Of a stretch of DNA of 64,000 nucleotides, positions 24,573-32,667 are shown piece by piece. Each line of letters starts with the position of its first letter. Within the stretch, counting starts at the first letter, position 1. The DNA is from Microthrixaceae bacterium. GTDB lineage: Bacteria; Actinomycetota; Acidimicrobiia; Acidimicrobiales; Microtrichaceae. The notes beneath the pieces were generated by a model, which made no database searches, had not been told where the DNA came from, and saw nothing but the letters and a program-made list of their open reading frames with translations. A program made the translations under genes and the position numbers. The stretch covers positions 38,694 through 102,693 of the forward strand of contig JAMLGM010000011.1 of assembly GCA_023957975.1 (NCBI GenBank), in the 5' to 3' direction.

Positions 24573-26009
24573 ATGAGTAATCACGACTCGTTCTACATCG
24601 GCGGCCAGTGGGTCGCTCCGGTGAGTGACAACGGCAGCGCTGAGGTCATTCACTCCGCCACCGAGGAACTGATCGCCACCGTGCCGCTCGGCACCGCAGC
24701 CGATGTCGACGCCGCCGTCGCCGCGGCCAAAACGGCGTTCGAAACCTGGTCGACCACGCCCGCCGACATCCGCGCCAAGTACCTGCGCGACATCAGCGCC
24801 GGTCTCGCCGCCCGCTACGGCGACATCGCCACCACCATCCAGTCCGAGGTCGGATCGCCCAAGACGTTCTCCGAACTCATCCAGGCTGGCCTCGCCGTGT
24901 CGGATTGGGAGAACTACGCCGCAATCATCGAGACCTACGAGTGGGAAACCCAACTCGGCAACAGCCTCATCGTGCGCGAGCCGATCGGCGTCGTCGGCGC
25001 GATCACGCCGTGGAACTACCCGCTGTATCTCATCGTGTGCAAGCTCGGCCCGGCCCTCGCCGCCGGCTGCACCGTCGTGTTGAAGCCCTCCGAAGTCACG
25101 CCGCTCAACGCCTATATCCTCGCTGAGGTCATCCACGAGGTCGGCCTTCCCGCAGGCGTGTTCAACATGGTCATCGGCGACGGACCCACGGTCGGATCGG
25201 CGATGTCGAAGCACGCGGACATCGACATGATCAGCTTCACCGGCTCGGGCCGTGCGGGCGCGCAGGTCACCAAGGATTCTGCCGACACCGTCAAGCGCGT
25301 CGGGCTTGAACTCGGCGGCAAGTCGGCCAACGTGGTCCTCGATGATGCCGACCCCGCGGCTGTCGCCATGTCGGCCGTGTTCGGCTGCTTCATCAACTCC
25401 GGCCAGACGTGTTCGGCGCTCACCCGCGTGCTGATCCCGGCGAGCCGCGAGCAGGAATACCTCGACGCGATCGTGGCGGAGGCGTCGAAGGTGCACCTCG
25501 TCGACCCGCACGAAGAAGCTCCGGACCTGTTCCACGCCCTCGGCCCGCTCAGCTCGAAGGCCCATCAGGAGCGGGTGCGTTCGTACATTCAAAAGGGCAT
25601 CGACGAGGGCGCACAGTTGGTGCTGGGCGGACCCGAGCAACCCGAGGACAAGGAGAAGGGTTTCTACGTGAAGCCGACCGTGTTCGCCGGCGTCACCCCC
25701 GAGATGTCGATCGCACAGGAGGAGATCTTCGGCCCGGTGCTGTCGGTGCTCACCTACACCGATGACGACGACGCCGTGCGCATCGCCAATGGCACGATCT
25801 ATGGCCTGTCGGGAGCGGTGCAATCGAACGACCTCGAGCGTGCCAAGGGAATCGCCCGCCGGATGCGCACCGGCCAGGTCGACATCAACGGCGGATCGTT
25901 CAACGCCGTGGCACCCTTCGGCGGCTACAAGCAGTCGGGCAACACCCGCGAGCGTGGCCAGTGGGGTCTCGAGGAATTCCTCGAGACAAAGTCGATCCAG
26001 CTTCCGTAA
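24573..26009 (+). CDS. Aldehyde dehydrogenase (NAD(P)+), ALDH superfamily
   Basis: A 478-residue cytosolic oxidoreductase of normal family length. It has ITPWNYPL, KPSEVTPL, FTGSGRAGAQV, the general base Glu in LELGGKSAN (~246), the nucleophile Cys in NSGQTCSA (~279), and QEEIFGPVLSV. ATG at 24573 follows CAAGGGGA. The sequence resembles the ALDH clade acting on small aliphatic or medium-chain aldehydes; the exact substrate is unknown. It is a single gene, followed directly by an 84-bp repeat. Confidence 0.93.
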   Translation: MSNHDSFYIGGQWVAPVSDNGSAEVIHSATEELIATVPLGTAADVDAAVAAAKTAFETWSTTPADIRAKYLRDISAGLAARYGDIATTIQSEVGSPKTFSELIQAGLAVSDWENYAAIIETYEWETQLGNSLIVREPIGVVGAITPWNYPLYLIVCKLGPALAAGCTVVLKPSEVTPLNAYILAEVIHEVGLPAGVFNMVIGDGPTVGSAMSKHADIDMISFTGSGRAGAQVTKDSADTVKRVGLELGGKSANVVLDDADPAAVAMSAVFGCFINSGQTCSALTRVLIPASREQEYLDAIVAEASKVHLVDPHEEAPDLFHALGPLSSKAHQERVRSYIQKGIDEGAQLVLGGPEQPEDKEKGFYVKPTVFAGVTPEMSIAQEEIFGPVLSVLTYTDDDDAVRIANGTIYGLSGAVQSNDLERAKGIARRMRTGQVDINGGSFNAVAPFGGYKQSGNTRERGQWGLEEFLETKSIQLP

Positions 26010-26015
26010 CCAGGT

Positions 26016-26099
26016 CCTACCTCGCCTTGCCTGTTCTCCGATAGCCAGTGGTCGTGATCACGACCACTGGTTATCGGGAAACGGGCTGGGGTGGGCTCA
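26016..26099 (+). repeat. 84-bp direct repeat containing a family-1 palindrome, left copy
   Basis: Runs from CCTACCTCGCC to GTGGGCTCA and matches 26821-26904 except at two bases in the palindrome's left arm. The pair flanks a ~720-bp toxin-antitoxin module, in direct orientation. Confidence 0.95.
26033..26082. repeat. Palindromic repeat, family 1, copy 2 (degenerate)
   Basis: The 50-bp palindrome with a change in the left arm (GATAGCC for GATAACC) and a right end reading GGGAAAC instead of GGAGAAC. The same right-end variant occurs at 26838-26887, so the two copies share recent ancestry. Confidence 0.93.
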
Positions 26100-26118
26100 G
26101 AAGTGGGGCGGTAGCGCG

Positions 26119-26364
26119 TTACGCAGCGGTCGGGGTGAGATCGTCCCACTCCCGAACGATGGTCGATCCCGGCTGAGCGGACCGCAGGAGTGGGAAGAGC
26201 TGGTCGAGAGTGCGGGCGGTGTCGGCGGTGAGCCACCGGGTTTCGCAGTGCGAGCACTCTTCCATAGGAACGTCCCGTACCACGATCACGACCCCATTAC
26301 GTTCCAGCAATTTGGAGTGGCGAACACAATGACGCTCTTCGCTTCCACAGGCAGTGCACCGCAT
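26119..26364 (-). CDS. YgiT-type zinc-finger antitoxin
   Basis: An 81-residue protein from ATG 26364, preceded by AAGGAGGAAG. It begins MRCTACGSEE and later has MEECSHCETRWL: paired CxxC knuckles as in the N-terminal zinc domain of MqsA/YgiT-type antitoxins. The DNA-binding HTH of full MqsA is missing, as in the short YgiT-type proteins that partner DUF4258 toxins. The start codon overlaps the toxin stop (TAATG), so the order is toxin then antitoxin with coupled translation. Confidence 0.82.
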   Translation of the reverse strand: MRCTACGSEERHCVRHSKLLERNGVVIVVRDVPMEECSHCETRWLTADTARTLDQLFPLLRSAQPGSTIVREWDDLTPTAA

Positions 26365-26675
26365 TATCGCTTCCTCCTTCGGAAGTCGTGAGACCATCGG
26401 TTGGTCGTCGGTTCGTACACGGTGACGACCCGCTCTTCACGGCGATGACGGTCAACGAGGACTACGACGTGAAGCGGTCGAATCCAGTGTAGGTACAGGA
26501 TCACTTCCTTTGTGGAGCGATGATCCACCTCGATGTCCTCGATCACTTCGGCTGAGGTTCGCAGGAGGTACTCGAACTCTGAATACGTGAGGTCGATCGC
26601 GATGAGCTTGTCGTAGGCGTGCTCCGTGATGACGATCGGAAAGGTCCACGCTTTCGGACGTTGCGCGCTTGCCAA
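26364..26675 (-). CDS. DUF4258-family putative toxin
   Basis: A 103-residue protein; TTG start at 26675 with GAAGGAA upstream. The sequence has ITEHAYDKLIAIDLTYSEF, YLHWIRPLHVVVLVDRH and the family ending VTVYEPTTNRWSHDF then RRRKR. DUF4258 proteins belong to the RelE/BrnT-like mRNA-interferase group and are often encoded beside a YgiT-type zinc-finger protein, as here. Ribonuclease activity is inferred from the family. The pair is enclosed by 84-bp direct repeats. Confidence 0.8.
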   Translation of the reverse strand: MASAQRPKAWTFPIVITEHAYDKLIAIDLTYSEFEYLLRTSAEVIEDIEVDHRSTKEVILYLHWIRPLHVVVLVDRHRREERVVTVYEPTTNRWSHDFRRRKR

Positions 26676-26820
26676 CTGGGTTCCTTCGCTAGTCCGTGTA
26701 TACGGGCCTGTGGCGAAGTGGCTCAGGCGATCATGTTGGCAGATACGGTGCGGCCGCAGGCGTCGCTGCCCTTGGCGAGTCTATCTCACCTTGTCGAGCA
26801 GGTATTGGTCGACGCGGCGC

Positions 26821-26904
26821 CCTACCTCGCCTTGCCTGTTCTCCGACAACCAGTGGTCGTGATCACGACCACTGGTTATCGGGAAACGGGCTGGGGTGGG
26901 CTCA
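26821..26904 (+). repeat. 84-bp direct repeat containing a family-1 palindrome, right copy
   Basis: Partner of 26016-26099. It ends 17 bp before the start of the ABC exporter gene, so the exporter's promoter must lie in or before the repeat. Confidence 0.95.
26838..26887. repeat. Palindromic repeat, family 1, copy 3 (degenerate)
   Basis: As at 26033-26082, with GACAACC in the left arm and the GGGAAAC right end. Confidence 0.93.
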
Positions 26905-26921
26905 CGTAATGTCGAGAGGCG

Positions 26922-28934
26922 ATGTCCGACCGCGCCGCAGACCTCGACGAACTGAGCCCCGCTGAACTCGCCGCGCGCGAAGCTGTCGCCGCCGACGCTC
27001 CCGCGGCCGTCGCGGCAGCGGGCGCCGTGGCGGGCGCGGCCGACGAGCTCAACCGGCTCGTCAGCACCGATCGCAGCACCCTGTATCGCGACGGCGCCCG
27101 ACTCGTCGCCCGGATCGCTCGCGCTCATCCGGCCCCGATGGTCATCTCGGTCGCAGCGGCCTTCCTGTTCTCGGGCGCCACCGTGTTGGGCACCGTGGTG
27201 CTCGGCCGTATCACCGACGAGGTCATCACCCCGGCGTTCGGTGACAAGGGCGTGAGCGCCTCGACCTTGTGGGCGGCCTTCGCTGCGGTCGTCGTCATGT
27301 CGCTGCTGCGCGGTTCGGGCGTCATCATCCGGCGCTACTTCGCGGCGGTGTTGGAAGCCTCGATGCAAGCGACACTGCGCCGCGGCGTCGTCGACAAATA
27401 CCTCACCGTCCCGCTGCGCTACTACCACACCAAACCCACGGGCGAACTGCTCAGCCGCACCGACTCCGACGTCATCGGAACCACCACGATGATCAAGGCG
27501 TTGCCATTCAGCATCGGCGTTGCCGCGCTCGTCGTGTTCGCCCTCATCTCCCTCGCGGCAGCGGACTGGACCTTCGCCCTCATCGCGGTCGTCATGTTCC
27601 CGCTCATCACGCTGTTGTACCGCATCTACTCGGGCCTCGCCGTCGACCCGATCCGCCGCTCGCAGGAACGCATCGCCCACGTTTCGGCGGTCGCTCACGA
27701 GAGTTTCGACGGAGCGCTCGTCGTCAAGACCCTCGGCATCGAAGACGTCGAACGAGACCGATTCGCCGCCGCTGCCGACGAGCTCCGCCAAGAGCGCTAC
27801 CGACTCGCTGCGCTTCGGGCGTTGTTCGAACCGGTGCTCGAGGTGCTGCCCTCGGTCGGCACGATCGTGCTGGTGCTCGTGGGAGCATGGCGGATCGATA
27901 GCGGCGCGGCGTCGGTCGGCAACCTCGTGCAGGCGGCCGCGATGTTCTCGCTGTTGGCCATGCCGATGCGCATCTTCGGGTTCTTCCTGCAGGAACTGCC
28001 GCGGTCGGTGGTGTCGATCCGCCGAGTCGATGAGGTGCTCGACGAGGCCGACGAGCCCGATGGCGCCGGGGTGGTGGCGCCCGACCGCGACCGCGCCGTG
28101 GGCGTCCGGTTCGACAACGTCACCTTCTCCTATGGGACATCGACGCCGGACGAGGTGGGCGAGGGTGTCGGCGTGGACGCGGGCGAGGGCGGTGTCGAGG
28201 TGCTGGACGGTGTGACCTTCGAAATCGCACCGGGCGAAACCGTGGCGCTCGTCGGATCGACCGGATCGGGGAAGTCGACCATCAACGACCTCCTCATCCG
28301 GGTGATCGACCCCGATTCGGGAACGATTTCGGTCGACGGCCACGACATCTCCACGATCGATCGTCAGTCGCTGAGCTCGCTGGTGCGCATCGCGTTTCAG
28401 GAGAGCTTCCTGTTCTCGACGACGATCCGGGACAACATCGTGCTGGCCGCCGGCGGCGGTGCTGCTGGCGGTGGTGAAGCCGGCGATAGTGACCTCGACG
28501 CCCGGCTCGAACACGTGGCGCGCGTCGCTCGCGTCGACCGGTTCGTCGAGCGGCTCCCAGCGAAGTGGGACACGGTCGTGGGGGAGCGCGGCGTCACGCT
28601 TTCGGGTGGCCAGCGCCAGCGCGTGGCCCTGGCTCGGGCATTGATGGGCTCACCCAAGGTGCTGTTGCTCGACGACGCCACCTCCGCGGTCGACCCCACG
28701 ATCGAGGCCGAAATCCTCGCCAATCTCCGCGCCGAGCACGCCACGCTCATGGTGGTCGCTCACCGACTGTCGACCATCTTGTTGGCCGACCGGGTCTTGT
28801 TCCTCAATGACGGCCGCATCGCAGGTGACGGCACCCACGCCGACCTCCTCGCCAACCCCGACTACGCCGCGCTTGTGCATGCGTACGAGGAAACCGAGAC
28901 CGACGAGGTGGAAGGGGAGGGCGACGATGACTGA
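26922..28934 (+). CDS. ABC exporter subunit 1 (membrane plus ATPase domain)
   Basis: A 670-residue half-transporter. An acidic/Ala-rich N-terminal ~50 residues precede six membrane helices (~65-330) with the exporter loop FDGALVVKTLGIED. The ATPase domain has Walker A VGSTGSGKST, a full signature TLSGGQRQR and Walker B VLLLDDATSAVD, with Asp in place of the catalytic Glu. A Gly/Ala insert sits before the signature region. This Walker B change, together with the altered signature of the next gene, marks one degenerate ATP site of a heterodimer. It overlaps the next gene by eight bases. Substrate unknown (drug, lipid or peptide exporter families all fit). Confidence 0.92.
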   Translation: MSDRAADLDELSPAELAAREAVAADAPAAVAAAGAVAGAADELNRLVSTDRSTLYRDGARLVARIARAHPAPMVISVAAAFLFSGATVLGTVVLGRITDEVITPAFGDKGVSASTLWAAFAAVVVMSLLRGSGVIIRRYFAAVLEASMQATLRRGVVDKYLTVPLRYYHTKPTGELLSRTDSDVIGTTTMIKALPFSIGVAALVVFALISLAAADWTFALIAVVMFPLITLLYRIYSGLAVDPIRRSQERIAHVSAVAHESFDGALVVKTLGIEDVERDRFAAAADELRQERYRLAALRALFEPVLEVLPSVGTIVLVLVGAWRIDSGAASVGNLVQAAAMFSLLAMPMRIFGFFLQELPRSVVSIRRVDEVLDEADEPDGAGVVAPDRDRAVGVRFDNVTFSYGTSTPDEVGEGVGVDAGEGGVEVLDGVTFEIAPGETVALVGSTGSGKSTINDLLIRVIDPDSGTISVDGHDISTIDRQSLSSLVRIAFQESFLFSTTIRDNIVLAAGGGAAGGGEAGDSDLDARLEHVARVARVDRFVERLPAKWDTVVGERGVTLSGGQRQRVALARALMGSPKVLLLDDATSAVDPTIEAEILANLRAEHATLMVVAHRLSTILLADRVLFLNDGRIAGDGTHADLLANPDYAALVHAYEETETDEVEGEGDDD

Positions 28935-30771
28935 CGCTCGTCCGGCCGGCGCTCGTCCCGCCGACGACCTTCCGGCCGGCGCTCGTCCCGCCGGCGCTCG
29001 TCCGGCCGGCGCATGGTCGGTGCTCAAGCGCGGCCTCGCCGAATCGCCCGAACTTCGCCGCGGGGTCAAGAGTTCGGCAGCCGTCGGCATTCTCATCGCC
29101 ATCAGTCGCCTGGTCATCCCGATCGCCGTCCAACAGATCATCGACCGCGGCATCACCGGCCCCGACGGCTTCCGGCCGGGCTTCGTCATCGGCTGCTGTT
29201 CGGCAGCGCTCGCCGCGCTCGTGCTCGTGGCCGTCGGCGGGCGTTTCACCTATTACCGGATGGCCCGTGTCGCCGAGGACACCCTCTATGGCCTGCGGAC
29301 CCGGGCGTTCGATCACATCCACCGTCTCAGCCTCAGCACCCACACCGAATCGAAACGGGGAGTGCTCGTGAGCCGGGTCACCTCCGACATCGACACCCTC
29401 ACGCAGTTCGCCGGTTGGGGAGCGCTGAGTTGGATCATGAACTCGGCGGTGCTCGTCGGTGTGCTGCTCGTGATGTTCGTCTACTCGTGGCAGCTCACGC
29501 TCATCACGATCGCGGTGATCATGCCGGTGGTTGTGGTGTTGCGTTCGGTGCAACGGCGTCAGATCGCGGCCTACGACGAGGTGCGCAACGCCACCGCGGC
29601 CACGTTCTCGGAGATCTCCGAGTCCGTGATGGGCGCCCGCGTTCTACGGGCCTACGACCTCAACGGACGTGCCCGTCGAAACCTCCACTCCGCCATCGCC
29701 GAGCAGCGCCGCACCACGTTGAAGGCCGCCTGGTATGTGGGGCTGATGTTTCCGATCGCCGATGTGTTCTGCGCGGTCGCGCTCGGAGCGGTGATCGCCA
29801 CCGGGGCCAGCGTGGGGGTCGACTGGGGCCTGAACGCCGGGTCGCTGGTGGCGTTGATGTTCCTCGTGAATCTGTTGCAGCAGCCGATCGGCGAGCTCGG
29901 CGAGGTGCTCGACCAGACCCAGTCCGCCATTGCCGGGTGGAGAAAGGTGCTCGACGTGTTGGACACCCCCGTCGACGTCGTCGAGCCGGTTGACGGGGTT
30001 CGGTTGCCGGCGGGTCCACTGGATATCGACATCGATCATGTCGATTTCTCCTATGGTGACGGCGCGCTCGTGTTGAACGACGTCGTGTTGAAGATCCCCG
30101 CCGGCACCAACCTGGCGATCGTCGGCGAGACCGGCTCGGGAAAGACCACGCTCGCCAAACTGATCTGCCGTCTCGCCGACCCGACCGGCGGCGAGATCCG
30201 TGTCGGAGGGGTCGACCTTCGAGACGTCGACGCCCAGGCTCGCACCCATGCCATCCGCATGGTTCCCCAGGACGGCTTCCTGTTTGAAGGCACCGTCGGT
30301 GACAATATTCTGCTCGGCCGGACCCGCTATGACGGACGTCCCGCCGGGGCACTCGATGCGATGGCGGCGATCGACGCGCTTGGACTGCGATGGTGGGTCG
30401 ACTCGTTGCCCGACGGCCTCGACACCCACACCGGCGAACGTGGCGACAACCTCTCGGTCGGCGAACGGCAACTCGTCGCGCTGGCCCGAGCCCAGCTCGC
30501 CGATCCCGGCCTGCTGATCCTCGACGAGGCGACCTCGGCCGTCGACCCCGAAACCGAACGAGCGCTTGCCGGCGCCTTGTTGCGCCTCGCGCAGGGGAGA
30601 ACGACGGTGTCGATCGCCCACCGGCTTTCCACCGCCGAGGCCGCCGACCTGGTCGCGGTGTTCGACCGCGGATGCCTCGTCGAGTTGGGTGCGCATGACG
30701 AACTCGTCGCGGCCGGCGGGGTGTACGCCGGCCTCTACGGGTCGTGGGTCGGTAACACCCGCGCCTCATAG
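28927..30771 (+). CDS. ABC exporter subunit 2 (membrane plus ATPase domain)
   Basis: A 614-residue half-transporter from ATG 28927 inside the end of subunit 1. The N-terminus carries near-exact repeats of PAGARPAG/ADDLPAGA from tandem DNA units at about 28940-29010. Six helices follow, then an ATPase domain with Walker A VGETGSGKTT, signature LSVGERQL instead of LSGGQ, and a normal Walker B LLILDEATSAVD. With subunit 1 this gives one canonical and one degenerate composite site, as in heterodimeric exporters such as TM287/288. Confidence 0.92.
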   Translation: MTDARPAGARPADDLPAGARPAGARPAGAWSVLKRGLAESPELRRGVKSSAAVGILIAISRLVIPIAVQQIIDRGITGPDGFRPGFVIGCCSAALAALVLVAVGGRFTYYRMARVAEDTLYGLRTRAFDHIHRLSLSTHTESKRGVLVSRVTSDIDTLTQFAGWGALSWIMNSAVLVGVLLVMFVYSWQLTLITIAVIMPVVVVLRSVQRRQIAAYDEVRNATAATFSEISESVMGARVLRAYDLNGRARRNLHSAIAEQRRTTLKAAWYVGLMFPIADVFCAVALGAVIATGASVGVDWGLNAGSLVALMFLVNLLQQPIGELGEVLDQTQSAIAGWRKVLDVLDTPVDVVEPVDGVRLPAGPLDIDIDHVDFSYGDGALVLNDVVLKIPAGTNLAIVGETGSGKTTLAKLICRLADPTGGEIRVGGVDLRDVDAQARTHAIRMVPQDGFLFEGTVGDNILLGRTRYDGRPAGALDAMAAIDALGLRWWVDSLPDGLDTHTGERGDNLSVGERQLVALARAQLADPGLLILDEATSAVDPETERALAGALLRLAQGRTTVSIAHRLSTAEAADLVAVFDRGCLVELGAHDELVAAGGVYAGLYGSWVGNTRAS

Positions 30772-30847
30772 CCCTGCCAGCGCTAGCCCGCCCCGCCTGG
30801 CCGCCCGCCCGCCTGGCCCTGCCTGGCCCGCCGGCCCAGCCCGACCC

Positions 30848-30897
30848 GTTCTCCGATAACCAGTGGTCGTGATCACGACCAGTGGTTATCGGAGAAC
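30848..30897. repeat. Palindromic repeat, family 1, copy 4
   Basis: The 50-bp palindrome with one mismatch (GACCAGTGG in the right arm). It lies after the exporter operon and opens the AbiEi-like cassette. Confidence 0.96.
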
Positions 30898-30964
30898 AGG
30901 CCGAGGGTGAGTAGGGGGACAGCCCCCATAGATGCCGGCCCCGCCAACGGCGCACGATCGACCG

Positions 30965-31969
30965 ATGAAGATCGATGCAGCTGACCTGGCCGAGCGAACC
31001 CACGGGCTCACAACCACCTGGTGGCTTCGCGCCGCGGGAATGACCCGATCCGAGATCCGCTGGCTCACTCGTTCGGGGCAGTGGGAAGACCTGGGCAACG
31101 GGGTGTTGCGACGCAAGGGGACGCCGCGCACCGTCGAACAGCAGATGCTCGCTGCGGTGTTGCTCGTGGCCGGACGTCGCGGCCATGCGGCGGTCTCCTA
31201 TGAGTCCGCTGGGTGGTTGTGGTCGCTCGACGGAATGCGCCCCCGGCCGATTCACGTCGTGACAACCCGCAGCCGGGTGACGACCGCGCCTGAGGGGAGC
31301 CGAATTCGTCGCATGGAGGAACTGCCCGCGCGTTGGACGACGCAGATCGATGGGATCACCGTCTGTCGCCCCGAACTGTTGGCCCTGCACCTGTTCGCCG
31401 ACTTTCGTGAGGAGACGGCGATTCGTCGAGTCGAACAGATGTGGTCGAAACGGCTGCTGTCGGGGGCATCGATCATCCGATTCTTGGCGCAACTCGGCGA
31501 GCGGGGTCGAGACGGCACCGCCGGGCTGCGCCGATACATCGACGAACGCGGACCCGACTACACGCCGCCGGCCTCCGGCATCGAGGCGCGGGCGATGACC
31601 CTGTTCGAGTCGAACCTGATGGAGTTTCGGCGACAGGTCGATACCGGTGCCGCCGACTGGACCGGGCGGGTCGACTTTCGTCACGAGTCGTTGCCGGTCG
31701 TGGTCGAGGTGATGAGCGAGCGATACCACCGTGCGCTCGTCGACGTGCAGGCCGATGCCCGACGCACCGCTCAGTTGGAGTCGGACGGATTCATCGTGGT
31801 CGAGGTCTGGGACGACGAGCTGTTTCAACGTCCGGGTCCGATCCTCGAACGGGTTGACGACGCGTTGCGCGAAGCCCGCGCTCGAGTCAGCGCCCAGGCC
31901 CGAGCGAAGGCCCGCGCCCAAGCCGGGAGTCAGGCCGGGAGCCTGCCCACCAAACCCGTTCTCCGATAA
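30965..31969 (+). CDS. AbiEi-like/DUF559-type protein
   Basis: A 334-residue protein. The N-terminal ~75 residues form a winged-helix-like domain (TTTWWLRAAGMTRSEIRWLT, WEDLGNGVLRRKG), typical of AbiEi-type type IV antitoxins. After a middle region comes a DUF559/Vsr-like nuclease-fold segment: GRVDFRHESLPVVVEV, SERYH, then ARRTAQLESDGFIVVEVW. ATG 30965 is preferred; ATG 30932 is possible. The C-terminal tail is Ala/Arg-rich and the final PVLR plus TAA stop are inside the palindrome at 31958. No AbiEii partner is adjacent, so toxin-antitoxin function is uncertain. It lies between two palindromes. Confidence 0.72.
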   Translation: MKIDAADLAERTHGLTTTWWLRAAGMTRSEIRWLTRSGQWEDLGNGVLRRKGTPRTVEQQMLAAVLLVAGRRGHAAVSYESAGWLWSLDGMRPRPIHVVTTRSRVTTAPEGSRIRRMEELPARWTTQIDGITVCRPELLALHLFADFREETAIRRVEQMWSKRLLSGASIIRFLAQLGERGRDGTAGLRRYIDERGPDYTPPASGIEARAMTLFESNLMEFRRQVDTGAADWTGRVDFRHESLPVVVEVMSERYHRALVDVQADARRTAQLESDGFIVVEVWDDELFQRPGPILERVDDALREARARVSAQARAKARAQAGSQAGSLPTKPVLR

Positions 31970-32007
31970 CCAGTGGTCGTGATCACGACCACTGGTTATC
32001 GGAGAAC
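31958..32007. repeat. Palindromic repeat, family 1, copy 5
   Basis: Perfect 50-bp palindrome. It supplies the TAA stop of the AbiEi-like gene and separates it from the BrnT/BrnA-like pair. Confidence 0.97.
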
Positions 32008-32049
32008 AGGCGGGGGCGAGCGGGCCGACGTATTCGATTGTGATACAAA

Positions 32050-32358
32050 ATGAGGGATGAGTATTTCGACATCGATCTGCTCGATGAGTTCGACCCGTTC
32101 GAGATTGACCGTCAGCTCGCGCACCTGTTCAAGCACGCGTCGCTTGGCGTTGCTGACATCTACGACGTCTGGGCATCCGCACCGCTCTTCTACCCGGCGA
32201 AGCCGCCGGCGCACTGGCTGATGGTTGCCGAAACAGGTGGGGTGGTGTTGGTGGTGCCGTTGGCTCCGGCGCGTGCAGGCTCCGTGACGAAGTGCCGTCC
32301 GATCGGCTGTTACGTCGCGTCGCAGGCCCTGGCGGTGAAGTATCGGGAGGATCGATGA
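32050..32358 (+). CDS. BrnT-like putative toxin
   Basis: A 102-residue protein starting at ATG 32050, 43 bp past a palindrome, with GTGATACAAA just upstream, suggesting a nearly leaderless start. It reads FDPFEIDRQLAHLFKHASLG, then HWLMVAETGGVVLVV and the ending CRPIGCYVASQALAVKYRED. That end resembles the R-x-I/V-T-A-R-x-A-x-x-x-E-x-x-x-Y tail of BrnT-type ribonuclease toxins. The four-base overlap with a ribbon-helix-helix-like partner supports a toxin-antitoxin pair. Family assignment rests on pattern only. Confidence 0.55.
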   Translation: MRDEYFDIDLLDEFDPFEIDRQLAHLFKHASLGVADIYDVWASAPLFYPAKPPAHWLMVAETGGVVLVVPLAPARAGSVTKCRPIGCYVASQALAVKYREDR

Positions 32359-32642
32359 GTAAGCGCGAGCCAAAGAGCGCGGCCGACCAGGCGGAGATGA
32401 CGCCGGCGCAGGAGTTCCACTTCTACGAGCAAGACGAGAACCAGATCCCGCAAGGTCCACCCCGTCGGCGGAAGCGGTCGAATCTGAGCGAGTTGGTGCC
32501 GGTGCGGTTTGAGCCTGCGGTGATAGATGAGGTTCGAAGCCGGGCAGCGGCCGACGATCGCTCGGTGTCGAGTTGGATTCGGCGCGCGGTCGAACGGGAG
32601 TTGGAACGACAGCCGCCGTTCTCCGATAACCAGTGGTCGTGA
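32355..32642 (+). CDS. Ribbon-helix-helix-like (BrnA/CopG-type) putative antitoxin
   Basis: A 95-residue protein from ATG 32355, preceded by GGGAGG and overlapping the toxin stop (ATGA). The acidic/polar N-terminal half (toxin-binding in such families) is followed by LVPVRFEPAVIDEVRSR, then DDRSVSSWIRRAVEREL, a CopG/RHH-like strand-helix-helix pattern. The last codons (PFSDNQWS) and TGA are within the palindrome at 32618, so the C-terminus has been rewritten by the repeat. Confidence 0.65.
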   Translation: MSKREPKSAADQAEMTPAQEFHFYEQDENQIPQGPPRRRKRSNLSELVPVRFEPAVIDEVRSRAAADDRSVSSWIRRAVERELERQPPFSDNQWS

Positions 32643-32667
32643 TCACGACCACTGGTTATCGGAGAAC
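32618..32667. repeat. Palindromic repeat, family 1, copy 6
   Basis: Perfect 50-bp palindrome holding the antitoxin stop codon. Its right end runs into a 20-bp tandem array (32664-32760). Confidence 0.97.

Noticed and set aside
26706..26750. A tRNA 5' half (GTGGCGAAGTGGCTCAGGC)
   Set aside because: It resembles a D-arm but no matching anticodon arm, T-arm or acceptor partner was found.
29660..31921. 753-residue minus-strand frame across the exporter and the AbiEi-like gene
   Set aside because: It crosses the palindrome and two well-supported plus-strand genes. Its composition is that of an antisense shadow.
30848..32667. Palindromes as integron attC sites
   Set aside because: They delimit small cassettes rich in TA-like genes, as attC does. 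But they are fully symmetric, lack the GTTRRRY/RYYYAAC core with extrahelical bases, and no tyrosine recombinase is present in the window.
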